A stretch of 64,000 nt of DNA from Pseudarthrobacter siccitolerans (GCF_001046895.1 NZ_CAQI01000059.1:248001-312000), one strand, 5' to 3'. Counted from the stretch's first letter, positions 8,056 through 17,036 are shown. Numbers and translations are program-made. The notes: generated from the letters alone by a model not told the origin.

Positions 8056-9266
8056 ACCAGGCTTTTGTGTACGACGCCGTGCGCACCCCGTTCGGCAAGT
8101 TCGGTTCCGGCCTTGCCGCCGTCCGTCCGGATGACCTTGCCGCCCATGTGATCAGGGAGTCCGTGAAGCGCGCCCCCGGGCTGGATCCGGAGCGGATTGA
8201 TGAGGTGGTGTTCGGCAACGCCAACGGCGCCGGTGAGGAGAACCGGAACATTGCCCGGATGGGCACCCTGCTGGCTGGCCTTCCGGTGTCGATTCCGGGG
8301 ACCACGGTGAACCGGCTGTGCGGCTCGTCGTTGGATGCGGCGATTATCGCTTCGCGCCAGATCAATGCCGGCGACGCGGACCTGGTGCTGGTGGGCGGGG
8401 CCGAGTCGATGTCGCGTGCGCCGTGGGTGCTGCCGAAGACGGAGAAGCCCTACCCGGCCGGGGACATGACGCTGGCGTCCACCACCCTTGGGTGGCGCCT
8501 GGTGAACAAGGCGATGCCCAAGGAGTGGACCATCTCCCTGGGCGAGGCCACCGAGCGTTTGCGCGAGAAGTACGGCGTGACCCGGCAGGCGCAGGACGAG
8601 TTCGCCGCGAACTCCCACAACCTCTCGGCCGCGGCCTGGGACGAGGGCTTCTACGACAACCTCGTGGCACCCGTGCCCGGCACTGACCTGGTGCGGGACG
8701 AGGGCATCCGCCCCGGTTCCACGGCTGAGAAGCTCGCGGCCCTGAAGACGGTGTTCCGTTCAGAGCCTGAGGGCGCCGAGGTGGGCGGCACGGTCACCGC
8801 CGGCAATGCATCCCCGTTGTCCGACGGCGCCTCCGCGGCCTGGGTGGGGTCCGAGGCTGCCGCCGGGCTGCTGGGGCTCGAGCCGCTGGCGCGGATTGCC
8901 GGACGCGGGGCGCACGGCAACGACCCGCAGTACTTCGGTTTTGCACCGGTGGAGGCGGCGAACAAGGCCCTTGCGAAGGCGGGCATCGGCTGGGACCAGG
9001 TGGGCGCCGTCGAACTGAACGAAGCGTTCGCCGCGCAGTCCCTGGCCTGCATCAACGCCTGGGGCATCGACCCCGCCATTGCGAACCGGCACGGCGGGGC
9101 CATCGCGATGGGCCACCCGCTCGGTGCTTCCGGGACCCGGATCCTGGGCACCCTGGCCCGGTCCCTGCAGGCCTCCGGTGAACGGTGGGGCGTCGCGGCG
9201 ATCTGCATCGGTGTGGGCCAGGGCCTGGCCGTGGTCCTCGAAAACGTAACTGCTCGAAAGGCGTAA
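8052..9266 (+). CDS. pcaF: 3-oxoadipyl-CoA thiolase
   Basis: Last step of the beta-ketoadipate pathway: cleaves 3-oxoadipyl-CoA into succinyl-CoA and acetyl-CoA. It is a 404-residue type II thiolase with the acyl-accepting Cys90 (NRLCGSS), the conserved histidine in GHPLGASG (about residue 357) and the C-terminal catalytic cysteine in CIGVGQG. The ATGA overlap with pcaC shows operon translation. It stands directly before the CoA-transferase genes that make its substrate. Confidence 0.93.
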   Translation: MNQAFVYDAVRTPFGKFGSGLAAVRPDDLAAHVIRESVKRAPGLDPERIDEVVFGNANGAGEENRNIARMGTLLAGLPVSIPGTTVNRLCGSSLDAAIIASRQINAGDADLVLVGGAESMSRAPWVLPKTEKPYPAGDMTLASTTLGWRLVNKAMPKEWTISLGEATERLREKYGVTRQAQDEFAANSHNLSAAAWDEGFYDNLVAPVPGTDLVRDEGIRPGSTAEKLAALKTVFRSEPEGAEVGGTVTAGNASPLSDGASAAWVGSEAAAGLLGLEPLARIAGRGAHGNDPQYFGFAPVEAANKALAKAGIGWDQVGAVELNEAFAAQSLACINAWGIDPAIANRHGGAIAMGHPLGASGTRILGTLARSLQASGERWGVAAICIGVGQGLAVVLENVTARKA

Positions 9267-9270
9267 GGCA

Positions 9271-9969
9271 ATGCTGAACTTTGTAGATTCGGTCCAGGAG
9301 GCCGTGGCCGGCATCAAGGACGGCTCCACCGTGATGATCGGCGGGTTCGGCAACGCCGGGCAGCCGTTCGAACTGATCGATGCGCTGATGGAATGCGGGG
9401 CCACGGACCTGACGGTGGTGAACAACAACGCCGGCCAGGGTGACCAGGGCCTGGCGCTGCTGATCAAGGAAGGCCGGGTGAAGAAGATGATCTGTTCCTT
9501 CCCGCGGCAGTCCGACTCCTGGCACTTCGATGCCAAGTACAAGGCCGGCGAAATCGAACTTGAACTCGTCCCGCAGGGCAACCTCGCCGAGCGCATCCGC
9601 GCTGCCGGTGCCGGTATTGGCGGGTTCTTCACTCCCACCGGGTACGGCACCATGCTGGCTGAGGGCAAGGAAACCCGGATCATCGACGGCCGCGGCCAAG
9701 TCTTCGAAACACCCATCCATGCCGACGTCGCCCTGATCAAGGCACTGAAGGCCGACGGCAAAGGCAACCTGGTCTACCGCAAGACCGCCCGGAACTTCGG
9801 GCCCATCATGGCCGCGGCTGCGAAGCAGACCATCGTCCAGGTGTCCGAGGTCGTTCCCACCGGCGCGCTCGACCCGGAGAACGTGGTCACGCCCGGTATC
9901 TACGTCAACACGGTTGTCCGCGTGGCGGCCTCCGGCAGCACAGCCGGCACTAGCGAGAAGGTGGCCTGA
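9271..9969 (+). CDS. pcaI: 3-oxoadipate CoA-transferase, subunit A
   Basis: With PcaJ, transfers CoA from succinyl-CoA to 3-oxoadipate. The 232-residue protein carries the family I CoA-transferase subunit A motif GGFGNAGQP near residue 25 and GTGxG-like features further on (GGFFTPTGYGT). It starts 4 nt after the pcaF stop, with GAAAGG at 9256-9261 as the probable ribosome-binding site. Confidence 0.93.
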   Translation: MLNFVDSVQEAVAGIKDGSTVMIGGFGNAGQPFELIDALMECGATDLTVVNNNAGQGDQGLALLIKEGRVKKMICSFPRQSDSWHFDAKYKAGEIELELVPQGNLAERIRAAGAGIGGFFTPTGYGTMLAEGKETRIIDGRGQVFETPIHADVALIKALKADGKGNLVYRKTARNFGPIMAAAAKQTIVQVSEVVPTGALDPENVVTPGIYVNTVVRVAASGSTAGTSEKVA

Positions 9970-9970
9970 G

Positions 9971-10657
9971 ATGACCGTCCAGTCCAACGAAACATCCATC
10001 CAGACCTCCGCCACACCCCTGGGCCGGGACGACCTCGCCCGCCTCGTGGCCAAGGACATCGCCCCGGGATCATTTGTGAACCTGGGCATCGGCCAGCCCA
10101 CGCTGGTGTCCAATTACCTCACCGAGGACCAGGACATCACCCTCCACACGGAGAACGGGATGCTCGGCATGGGCCCCGAAGCCAAGGGTGAAGAGATCGA
10201 CGGTGATCTCATTAACGCCGGCAAGATCCCGGTCACCGAACTCCCGGGAGCCTCGTACTTCCACCATGCTGATTCGTTCGCAATGATGCGCGGCGGGCAC
10301 CTGGACATCTGCGTCCTGGGCGCGTTCCAGGTCTCGGCCACCGGTGACCTGGCGAACTGGCACACCGGGGCACCCGGGGCAATTCCCGCCGTCGGCGGTG
10401 CCATGGACCTCGCCACCGGGGCGAAGGACGTGTTCGTGATGATGACGCTCCTGACGAAACAGGGCGCCTCCAAGATCGTGGACGCCTGCACCTACCCGCT
10501 CACCGGCGTCGGCTGCGTTACCCGCGTCTACACCGACAAAGCAGTGTTCCTCACCGGCCCCGAAGGCGTCACCGTCCGCGAAACCTTCGGCTGCACCCTC
10601 GAAGAACTCCAGGAACTCGTACCCGTCGCCCTCAAGGCCGCCGCGGCCGTTGGTTGA
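9971..10657 (+). CDS. pcaJ: 3-oxoadipate CoA-transferase, subunit B
   Basis: Catalytic subunit of the CoA-transferase. The 228-residue protein has the catalytic glutamate in the ENG motif (Glu61, HTENGMLGMGP) and the VNLGIGQP segment of the family. ATG 9971 is chosen because it follows the pcaI stop by 1 nt with AAGG at 9958-9961; the frame extends upstream to 9914 only inside pcaI. It is the last structural gene of the pca run. Confidence 0.93.
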   Translation: MTVQSNETSIQTSATPLGRDDLARLVAKDIAPGSFVNLGIGQPTLVSNYLTEDQDITLHTENGMLGMGPEAKGEEIDGDLINAGKIPVTELPGASYFHHADSFAMMRGGHLDICVLGAFQVSATGDLANWHTGAPGAIPAVGGAMDLATGAKDVFVMMTLLTKQGASKIVDACTYPLTGVGCVTRVYTDKAVFLTGPEGVTVRETFGCTLEELQELVPVALKAAAAVG

Positions 10658-10695
10658 GCCGGCCGAAACCTGAGCGCCCCCTAGGATTGGTAACC

Positions 10696-11508
10696 ATGAC
10701 CGACGCCGTCCGTACCGACACCCCGTCCGCGCCGCAGGCCAGCGACCAGTACGTCCAGTCACTGGCCCGCGGGCTCGCCGTGATCCGGGCGTTTGATACG
10801 GACCATCCGGTGATGACCCTCACCGAAGTGGCGGCCCGGACGGATCTGACCCGGGCGACGGCACGGCGGTTCCTGCACACACTGGTGGAGCTGGGCTACG
10901 TGCGGACCGATGGCAAGACGTTCGCCCTCACCGCCAAGGTGCTCCAGCTCGGGTACGCGTACCTGTCCGGGTTGTCGCTGCCGCAGCTCGCGCAGCCGCA
11001 CCTGGAAGAGCTGTCCTTGAAGCTCGGCGAATCTACGTCCGCCGCCGTGCTGGACGGGACTGACATCGCCTACATTGCCCGCGTAACCACCCGGCGGATC
11101 ATGAACGTGGGCATCACCGTGGGCACCCGCTTCCCGGCGTATGCCACGTCCATGGGCAGGGTGCTCCTCGCAGGCCTGCCGCCCGCGGACCTGAAGGCAT
11201 ACCTGGCAGCCGCGGAGATCAAGCCGCTCACGCCGCGGGCTATTGGAACTGCCAAAGAGCTGCTCGCGGCGCTGGAAACGGTCCGCGCCCAGGGCTGGTG
11301 CCTGCTGGACCAGGAGCTGGAGCTGGGCCTGATGTCAGTAGCGGCGCCGGTCTATGACGGGCCGAAGGTGGTGGCCGCCGTCAACGTCTCGCTGCAGGCC
11401 CAGAGTGTTGCAGCGCAACCGGACCCCGAGGCGTACCTGGCGTCGGTGGCACAGGAAATCGTGGCAACGGCGAAACTCGTCTCCGCGGACCTCAGCGCCC
11501 GCGGCTAA
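10696..11508 (+). CDS. pcaR: IclR-family regulator, PcaR type
   Basis: 270-residue regulator: HTH at about 20-80 (LTEVAARTDLTRATARRFLHTL) and an IclR effector domain with YATSMGRVLLAG, the sequence typical of PcaR/PcaU proteins that sense protocatechuate or 3-oxoadipate. It follows pcaJ by 38 nt on the same strand. ATG 10696 has no ribosome-binding site; instead TAGGAT at 10682-10687 ends 8 nt before it, so it may be transcribed from its own promoter as a leaderless mRNA. A large perfect inverted repeat begins 10 nt after its stop. Confidence 0.9.
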   Translation: MTDAVRTDTPSAPQASDQYVQSLARGLAVIRAFDTDHPVMTLTEVAARTDLTRATARRFLHTLVELGYVRTDGKTFALTAKVLQLGYAYLSGLSLPQLAQPHLEELSLKLGESTSAAVLDGTDIAYIARVTTRRIMNVGITVGTRFPAYATSMGRVLLAGLPPADLKAYLAAAEIKPLTPRAIGTAKELLAALETVRAQGWCLLDQELELGLMSVAAPVYDGPKVVAAVNVSLQAQSVAAQPDPEAYLASVAQEIVATAKLVSADLSARG

Positions 11509-11518
11509 CACGCCCCCC

Positions 11519-11583
11519 GGAGTTTTTGTCCAGATATGCAGGCTTCGGAGGCGCGGAAGTCGGCTTATCTGGACAAAAACTCC
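11519..11583. repeat. Perfect 18-bp inverted repeat with 29-nt spacer
   Basis: The arms at 11519-11536 and 11566-11583 are exact reverse complements (core GTCCAGATA / TATCTGGAC, outer GGAG / CTCC), and the spacer contains a nested CTTC/GAAG pair. It sits between the pcaR stop and the next gene. It could act as a bidirectional terminator for pcaR or be a copy of a dispersed palindromic element; there is no T-tract immediately after the right arm. Confidence 0.8.
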
Positions 11584-11641
11584 TTCAATGGGGGCAAGGG
11601 GGGCTTGTCCAACGGCTTATCCGGCGTGCAGACTGTCGCGC

Positions 11642-11956
11642 ATGGTCACGGAAGCTGACGTCAGAAAAGCTGCGATGGCGCTGCCTGGTGTCACTGAACG
11701 GCTGAGCTGGAGCCAGCCGGCGTGGTTTGCCAGGACCCTGATGGCGCGGATCTGGGAACCCGGGGTCCTCACGGTCAAAACAGAGGAGCGCGAAGCCCTC
11801 GCCGGCACGGAACCGGACGTTTTCTACTGGACGCCCCATCATGAGCGCTCACCCCAGCTGGTGCTGGTCCGGCTCGAGCGGATCGACGCGAAGCTGCTCA
11901 CGGAACTGCTGGCGGATTCCTACCGGCTCGCGGGAGGGGACAAGGGAAACCGCTAA
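11642..11956 (+). CDS. MmcQ/YjbR family protein
   Basis: Small protein of 104 residues with the whole YjbR/MmcQ (CyaY-like fold) domain: it begins with a helix, then LPGVTERLSWSQPAWFAR and a WTPHHERSPQLVLVRL stretch ending in LLADSYRLA. Members are often annotated as DNA-binding, but their biological role is not established. It stands alone between the pca block and the pnt operon, with no ribosome-binding site evident before ATG 11642. Confidence 0.75.
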   Translation: MVTEADVRKAAMALPGVTERLSWSQPAWFARTLMARIWEPGVLTVKTEEREALAGTEPDVFYWTPHHERSPQLVLVRLERIDAKLLTELLADSYRLAGGDKGNR

Positions 11957-12064
11957 GGTAACTCTTTGCCACCCAAGCCGGCCGCCCTACTCCCGCCACG
12001 GGGGTGCGGGCCATAGACTCTAGCCAACTACGTGCAGCAGCGCCGCTCCGCGACCGACCACCCT

Positions 12065-12095
12065 GATCCGAACGGATCCGGGCCCGGACTATAAG
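12065..12095 (+). promoter_or_regulatory. Probable pnt operon promoter with palindrome
   Basis: TATAAG at 12090-12095 is a good -10 hexamer 41 nt before the pntA GTG. A perfect palindrome GATCCG-AA-CGGATC at 12065-12078 covers the position where the -35 would be, and no recognisable -35 sequence is present. This arrangement suggests an activator- or repressor-controlled promoter. Confidence 0.4.
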
Positions 12096-12136
12096 AGCAG
12101 CGCCCAAGCACTCGTGCCAGCGATGGGAGTCGGCGG

Positions 12137-13306
12137 GTGAAACTGGGCATACCGCGGGAACGCCGGGAGGGTGAGCGGCGGGTGGCCGCCACCCCCGAGT
12201 CGGCCAAGCAACTGGTGGCGCTGGGAGTGGAACTTCTCATCGAGGCGGGCGCGGGCACGGCGGCCGGGCACCCGGATACGGCCTACCTCCAGGCCGGAGC
12301 GCAGATTGTCCCGGAACTGGACCTGGCCCAGCTGGATGTCCTGGCCCACGTCCGGCCCCTTGACCCGAACACGGTGAGGTCCCTGAAGCGGGGCGCCGTC
12401 ACCGCTGGGCTGGCGTCGCCGTCGTCAGAACTCCCCACCGTTGAGGCGCTCGCCGACGCCGGCGTCACCGCCTTCGCCCTCGAACTGGTGCCGCGCATCT
12501 CCCGCGCCCAGTCCATGGATGCCCTCAGTTCGCAGGCGCTGGTGGCCGGGTACCGCTGCGTGCTGGAGGCCGCCATCCGGCTGCCCCGGTTCTTCCCCCT
12601 CTACATGACGGCTGCCGGGACCGTTCCGCCGGCAAGGGTCCTGGTCCTGGGCGCCGGCGTGGCCGGGCTGCAGGCCATCGGCACGGCAAAACGGCTCGGC
12701 GCCCGCGTCTTCGCCAACGACATCCGCCCCGCCTCCGCCGACGAGGTGGCCTCCATGGGCGGCACCTTCATCCGGCTGGACCTCGAAACCGCGGAGGCGG
12801 CCGGCGGCTACGCCCGCCAGCTGAGTTCCGACGCCGGCACCCGGCAGCGGCAGCTGCTCGCCCCGCATGTGGCGCAGGCGGACGTGCTTATTACGACGGC
12901 GGCCGTCCCCGGCAGGCGCGCACCGCTCCTGGTCACCACTGAAATGGTGCAGGGCATGCGCCCGGGTTCCGTCGTCGTCGACCTCGCCGCGGAGTCCGGC
13001 GGCAACGTGGAGGGCGTTGTCCCCGGCCAGGACATCCCCGTTCCCACCGCGGACGGTTCCGGCCATGTCACCCTGGTGGGCCTGAAGGACGCACCCTCGG
13101 CGATGGCCTCCGACGCCTCCCGGCTCTACGCCAAGAACGTTGCCAACCTGCTGGCGCTGGTCATCAAGGACGGCGCGGTAGTGCCGGACTTCGACGACGA
13201 AGTGCTCGCCGGAGCCTGCCTGACGCACGACGGCGCGGTGCGGCACCAGCCCACAGCCGACCTGCTCGCGGCGAGGGCCGGCAGCCGGCGGGAAGGGGTG
13301 CTTTGA
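12137..13306 (+). CDS. pntAA: NAD(P) transhydrogenase, alpha subunit part 1 (NAD-binding domain I)
   Basis: Soluble NAD(H)-binding component of the proton-translocating transhydrogenase, which uses the proton gradient to make NADPH from NADH. The 389-residue protein has the AlaDH/PNT N-terminal domain (GIPRERREGERRVAATP) and a Rossmann fold with GAGVAGLQAIGTAKRLGA around residue 170. The membrane part is on separate genes, the three-gene arrangement common in actinobacteria. GTG start with GGAG at 12126-12129, 7 nt away. The stop overlaps the next ATG by 1 nt. Confidence 0.93.
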   Translation: MKLGIPRERREGERRVAATPESAKQLVALGVELLIEAGAGTAAGHPDTAYLQAGAQIVPELDLAQLDVLAHVRPLDPNTVRSLKRGAVTAGLASPSSELPTVEALADAGVTAFALELVPRISRAQSMDALSSQALVAGYRCVLEAAIRLPRFFPLYMTAAGTVPPARVLVLGAGVAGLQAIGTAKRLGARVFANDIRPASADEVASMGGTFIRLDLETAEAAGGYARQLSSDAGTRQRQLLAPHVAQADVLITTAAVPGRRAPLLVTTEMVQGMRPGSVVVDLAAESGGNVEGVVPGQDIPVPTADGSGHVTLVGLKDAPSAMASDASRLYAKNVANLLALVIKDGAVVPDFDDEVLAGACLTHDGAVRHQPTADLLAARAGSRREGVL

Positions 13307-13641
13307 TGGACGGGATCAGCCTGCTGACCATCACAGTCCTGGCGGTGTTTGTTGGCTTCGAAGTGGTCTCCAAGGTCTCCAGCACCCTGCACACGCCGCT
13401 AATGTCCGGTGCCAACGCCATCCACGGGATCATCCTGGTGGGTGCCATCATCGTGGCCGGCCAGGCAGCAGACCCCTGGGTGCTCGCGGTGGCCCTGCTC
13501 GCCGTCGTCCTCGCCACCGCCAACCTCGTGGGCGGCTTTGTGGTGACCGACCGGATGCTGCACATGTTCCACGCCCGGAAAGAGGTGGGCGGCAACAAGG
13601 CCGGCACCAAGAAGGCAAGAGGGAAGGTGGAAGGCGCATGA
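13306..13641 (+). CDS. pntAB: NAD(P) transhydrogenase, alpha subunit part 2 (membrane domain)
   Basis: Small integral membrane subunit (111 residues) with three to four hydrophobic helices (about 4-20, 35-52, 57-80), matching PntA domain II of split transhydrogenases. ATG 13306 is chosen over TTG 13303 because GGAAGGGG at 13291-13298 is 7 nt from it. Its basic C-terminal tail (KAGTKKARGK) is cytoplasmic by the positive-inside rule. The stop overlaps the pntB ATG (ATGA). Confidence 0.92.
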   Translation: MDGISLLTITVLAVFVGFEVVSKVSSTLHTPLMSGANAIHGIILVGAIIVAGQAADPWVLAVALLAVVLATANLVGGFVVTDRMLHMFHARKEVGGNKAGTKKARGKVEGA

Positions 13642-15011
13642 CCCTCCTCGACCCCGTCTGGACCTCCCTGCTGTACCTGGCCGCCGCCGTCTGCTTCATC
13701 CTTGCCCTGCGCGGCCTCAGCTCGCCCCGCACCGCCCGCCGCGGAAACCTCATCGGCGCACTGGGGGCCCTGATCGCCGTCGTCGCCGTATTCCTGTCCG
13801 CCCGGCTGGAGAACATCCCCTGGATCCTCGGCGCCATAGCCGTGGGCGCGGCGGTGGCGGCCCCCGTGGCACGGCGGGTGAAAATGACCCAGATGCCGCA
13901 ACTCGTGGCGCTGTTCAACGGGGTGGGCGGCGGCGCCGCCGCACTGGTGGCACTGCTCGAACTGGGCCACGCGGATGATCCCTGGGTGCGCCTGGCCATT
14001 GTGTTCACGCTCCTGGTCGGTGCGCTTTCCTTCGCGGGCTCCGGCATCACCTTTGCCAAACTGCAGGAACTGATGACCACGCGCCCGGTGGTGTTCCCCG
14101 GCCTGCCCGTGGTGATGCCTGCGGTGCTGCTCGCGGCAGTCGCGGCCGGCGTGGCCGTCATCCTCACCGGTTCGTCGGCGCTCGCGGTGGTGCTGCTGGT
14201 GCTGGGCCTTGCCGCCGGAATCCTTCTGGTGCTGCCCGTGGGCGGCGCGGACGTCCCCATCGTGATCTCGCTGCTGAACGCCTTCACCGGCCTCGCAGTG
14301 GCGGCCTCGGGCCTGGTGCTCGGCAACGTGCTGCTGGTGGTGGCGGGCACCCTGGTGGGTGCGTCGGGTACCATCCTCACCCGTGCCATGGCTGCGGCCA
14401 TGGGCCGCAGCGTTGCCGGAATCCTGTTCGGTGCCTTCCGGGGTGGCTCGACGGCGGGATCCACCGCCGTGAGCGAGCGTCCGGTTCGGTCCTCCAGTGC
14501 TGAGGACGTTGCCGTGCTCCTGGGTTATGCGCAGCGGGTGATCATCGTTCCCGGCTACGGCCTGGCCGTGGCGCAGGGACAGCACACGGCGGCGGAACTG
14601 GCGCAGGCTTTGGAGGCCCGCGGCATTGACGTCGACTTCGCCATCCATCCGGTGGCCGGCAGGATGCCCGGGCACATGAACGTGCTGCTGGCCGAAGCCA
14701 ACGTGCCGTACGAATCGCTCAAGGAGATGGGCGAGATCAACCCGGAGTTCAAGACGGCGGACGTGGCGCTGGTGGTGGGCGCCAATGATGTGGTGAACCC
14801 AGCGGCCAAGACCTCGTCCGGCTCGCCCATCTACGGCATGCCCATCCTGGAGGTGGCTGACGCGCGGCAGGTGGTGTTCCTGAAACGGTCCATGCGGCCC
14901 GGTTTCGCGGGAATCGAGAACGAGTTGCTCTACCAGCCCCAGACGTCCCTGCTTTTCGGCGACGCCAAGGACTCGCTGGCCCAGGTCCTCGGAGCGGTGA
15001 AAACGCTGTAG
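13638..15011 (+). CDS. pntB: NAD(P) transhydrogenase, beta subunit
   Basis: 457-residue subunit: a long membrane region (about 1-265) with eight or so helices, then the soluble NADP(H)-binding domain III (about 285-457), recognised by VPGYGLAVAQGQ, HPVAGRMPGHMNVLLAEANVP read in two parts, and GANDVVNP. It completes a pntAA-pntAB-pntB operon with overlapping starts and stops. A GC-rich hairpin follows directly after the stop. Confidence 0.94.
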   Translation: MTLLDPVWTSLLYLAAAVCFILALRGLSSPRTARRGNLIGALGALIAVVAVFLSARLENIPWILGAIAVGAAVAAPVARRVKMTQMPQLVALFNGVGGGAAALVALLELGHADDPWVRLAIVFTLLVGALSFAGSGITFAKLQELMTTRPVVFPGLPVVMPAVLLAAVAAGVAVILTGSSALAVVLLVLGLAAGILLVLPVGGADVPIVISLLNAFTGLAVAASGLVLGNVLLVVAGTLVGASGTILTRAMAAAMGRSVAGILFGAFRGGSTAGSTAVSERPVRSSSAEDVAVLLGYAQRVIIVPGYGLAVAQGQHTAAELAQALEARGIDVDFAIHPVAGRMPGHMNVLLAEANVPYESLKEMGEINPEFKTADVALVVGANDVVNPAAKTSSGSPIYGMPILEVADARQVVFLKRSMRPGFAGIENELLYQPQTSLLFGDAKDSLAQVLGAVKTL

Positions 15012-15037
15012 CCGCCCTGCTGCCGGGCACAGGGCGG
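15012..15037 (+). terminator. Hairpin after pntB
   Basis: CCGCCCTG at 15012-15019 pairs with CAGGGCGG at 15030-15037 across a 10-nt loop, starting at the base after the pntB stop codon. Only scattered T residues follow, so it is a plausible but not textbook intrinsic terminator. Confidence 0.5.
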
Positions 15038-15090
15038 GCAGGCTAGTCTTCTTTCAGAAGTAGACTTTCCAATTGCCACCAGAGGACGCC

Positions 15091-16011
15091 ATGACTGCCA
15101 ACAGCTACACTGCCCCCCAGCGCGCAGCCATCATCATCAATCCTGCCAAAACGGTGGATGTGGACGTGCGCGAGCTGGTCGCCAAGCACTGCGCGGACAA
15201 CGGCTGGGGCGAGGCGCTCTGGTTCGAGACCACCAAGGAGGACCCCGGCGTCGGCCAGGCGAAGGAAGCACTCGCGCAGGGGGCGGACATCGTCATCGCC
15301 GCCGGTGGCGACGGGACCGTCCGGTGCGTGGCCGAGGTGCTTTCCGGCGGCGACACCCCCATGGGCCTGCTGCCGCTCGGCACCGGAAACCTCCTGGCCC
15401 GCAACCTCGGCATGGACGTCACCGACTACGACGGTGCCATGGCCGGGACGCTGGTTGGCACCGAGCGGAAGATCGACGTGGTGCGGGCCCGGCGCAGCGA
15501 TCCGGACAAAGAGCAGCTCTTCCTGGTGATGGCCGGCGTGGGGTACGACGCCACCATCATGGCGGACACCAACGAGGAGCTCAAGCACAAGGTGGGCTGG
15601 CTGGCCTACGTGGACGCTGGGATCCGGAACCTGCCGGGCAAACCGGTCAAGGCCACCATTGTGATCGACGGCAGGAAGGCCGTGCACCGCGGGGTCCGCA
15701 GCGTCATGGTGGGCAACTGTGGCAAGGTGCAGGGCGGGCTGGAGATCTTCCCGGAGGCCAAGGTGGACGACGGATTGCTGGACGTGGCCGTACTGGCGCC
15801 CCATCACGGAAAGCTGGGCTGGCTCTCAGTCCTTGCCGGGATGATCGGCAAGGGCCGCGGCAAGGACACCGCAGTGGAGTACTTCCAGGGCAAAACCGTG
15901 GAAATCACCCTGGAGCGCAACGACGACTACCAGCTCGACGGCGATCACGAGGGCCAGGGCAAACACGTCCTGATGACCATGGATCCGGCCGCCCTGACCC
16001 TGCGGATGTAA
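15091..16011 (+). CDS. Diacylglycerol/sphingosine kinase family lipid kinase
   Basis: 306-residue protein of the DAGK catalytic superfamily (YegS/LCB5 type): nucleotide-binding GGDGTVR near residue 71 and PLGTGNLLARNLG near 92, with the C-terminal half holding GYDATIM and the DGLLDVAVL segment of the family. Likely phosphorylates a lipid such as diacylglycerol, or a related acceptor; the substrate is not decidable here. ATG 15091 is preceded by AGAGGA at 15081-15086; an upstream TTG at 15073 is less likely. It ends 6 nt from the convergent ACT-domain gene. Confidence 0.85.
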   Translation: MTANSYTAPQRAAIIINPAKTVDVDVRELVAKHCADNGWGEALWFETTKEDPGVGQAKEALAQGADIVIAAGGDGTVRCVAEVLSGGDTPMGLLPLGTGNLLARNLGMDVTDYDGAMAGTLVGTERKIDVVRARRSDPDKEQLFLVMAGVGYDATIMADTNEELKHKVGWLAYVDAGIRNLPGKPVKATIVIDGRKAVHRGVRSVMVGNCGKVQGGLEIFPEAKVDDGLLDVAVLAPHHGKLGWLSVLAGMIGKGRGKDTAVEYFQGKTVEITLERNDDYQLDGDHEGQGKHVLMTMDPAALTLRM

Positions 16012-16017
16012 TCCCAG

Positions 16018-16875
16018 CTAGGTATCAGTTGGGACGGAGGCTACCCGGGAGGACCCGGGCCGGTGCGCCAGGATTTCGGCGAGCTCCGCGAGCCGGTGGG
16101 CCCGGGCGGACTCTGCCGGCGTGAACGGCTCTCCGGGCCGGACGAAGGTGATGGGCCCGTGCCAGGCGGTGGGAATCTTCAGGACGGTCCCGGCGTCGTG
16201 CTTTTCCAGCGCTGCCTCTGCAGGGGTGAGGATCCTTGCCTGCAGCAGCTCGGCCACGGCAAGCGGAAGTTCGTCCGGCGCGTCCGCGATCCGGGCGGCG
16301 AGGCTGAGCGCCTTGGTCTGCCCGTCGGCCATGGCGAGGGCGGTGGTGGGCCAGACGTGGGTGCACGTGCCGCCGCCGTCCTCCAGCGCGTCCAGGAGTT
16401 CGCGTTCACCCAGGTGACCTGGAGCCGAAAGGACAAACTCGTCCAGGACACCGCCCGCCACGGGGTGCACGTGGATGCTCAGGATGTTGGTTCCTGTCCT
16501 GGCCAGTGCCCGGGTGAGCCTCTGCAGGGAACCCGGCTCGTCGCGCAGGACGGTCCGGGCCCGCCAGAGGGCAGCGGCCGCCCCGAGTTTCCGCCGGTGG
16601 CGCAGCGCCGGCGCGTGCAGCCAGCCGCGCAGGATCCGGGCTGCCGACGGCTCGGCCACCCAGATCACCAGCACGGTGGCAGTAAGGGTAAGCACCAGCA
16701 CCTTGGCCACATACGGCAGGTGGGTTTCCACCACCAGGGCGTGCACCAGGAGTTCGATGGGCAGCATCACGGCCACGTTGGCCAAGGTCAGCCGAGCTTT
16801 GGGAGGTTCGGGCATCATGCCGCAGACTTCGCAGCTCAATTCCGCCGCGGGCGTGTTCGATGCGGGAGGCTTCAT
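16018..16875 (-). CDS. ACT-domain membrane-associated protein
   Basis: 285-residue protein of unknown function. It begins with a Cys-containing segment (SCEVCGMM, residues 14-21), then two hydrophobic helices (about 31-48 and 57-75), a basic stretch and an ACT-type regulatory fold (about 105-165: LRDEPGSLQRLTRALARTGTNI, then HPVAGGVLDEFVL). The C-terminal part (about 180-285) matches no fold I can name. ACT domains usually bind amino acids, so a small-molecule-sensing membrane protein is a reasonable guess. The start is divergent from the FUSC gene, separated by 161 bp; a GAGG lies only 1 nt before the ATG. Confidence 0.65.
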   Translation of the reverse strand: MKPPASNTPAAELSCEVCGMMPEPPKARLTLANVAVMLPIELLVHALVVETHLPYVAKVLVLTLTATVLVIWVAEPSAARILRGWLHAPALRHRRKLGAAAALWRARTVLRDEPGSLQRLTRALARTGTNILSIHVHPVAGGVLDEFVLSAPGHLGERELLDALEDGGGTCTHVWPTTALAMADGQTKALSLAARIADAPDELPLAVAELLQARILTPAEAALEKHDAGTVLKIPTAWHGPITFVRPGEPFTPAESARAHRLAELAEILAHRPGSSRVASVPTDT

Positions 16876-17036
16876 GCCTCAAGCATCGGACGGGGCTGTT
16901 TCGGCGGTGTTGCCCCGCCGTTCCATTCATGGGAACGCCATGGCGGGTTACGGAAAGCGGCGCCGTAGGATTTAGCAGGAACGTCAGCGCGGCCGCCCGC
17001 CCGAAGTCCACCCGCTCCGCAGGAAGGCGCTGCCCC

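Noticed and set aside
13164..14675. 503-codon open frame antisense to pntAB/pntB
   Set aside because: It runs opposite a clear transhydrogenase subunit; its translation is His/Gly/Asp-rich low complexity, as is typical of antisense shadows in high-GC DNA.
16860..17036. 59-residue N-terminal extension of the FUSC protein
   Set aside because: No ribosome site is present for it, whereas GTG 17037 has AGGAAGG at proper spacing; the extension is Arg-rich with no membrane character.
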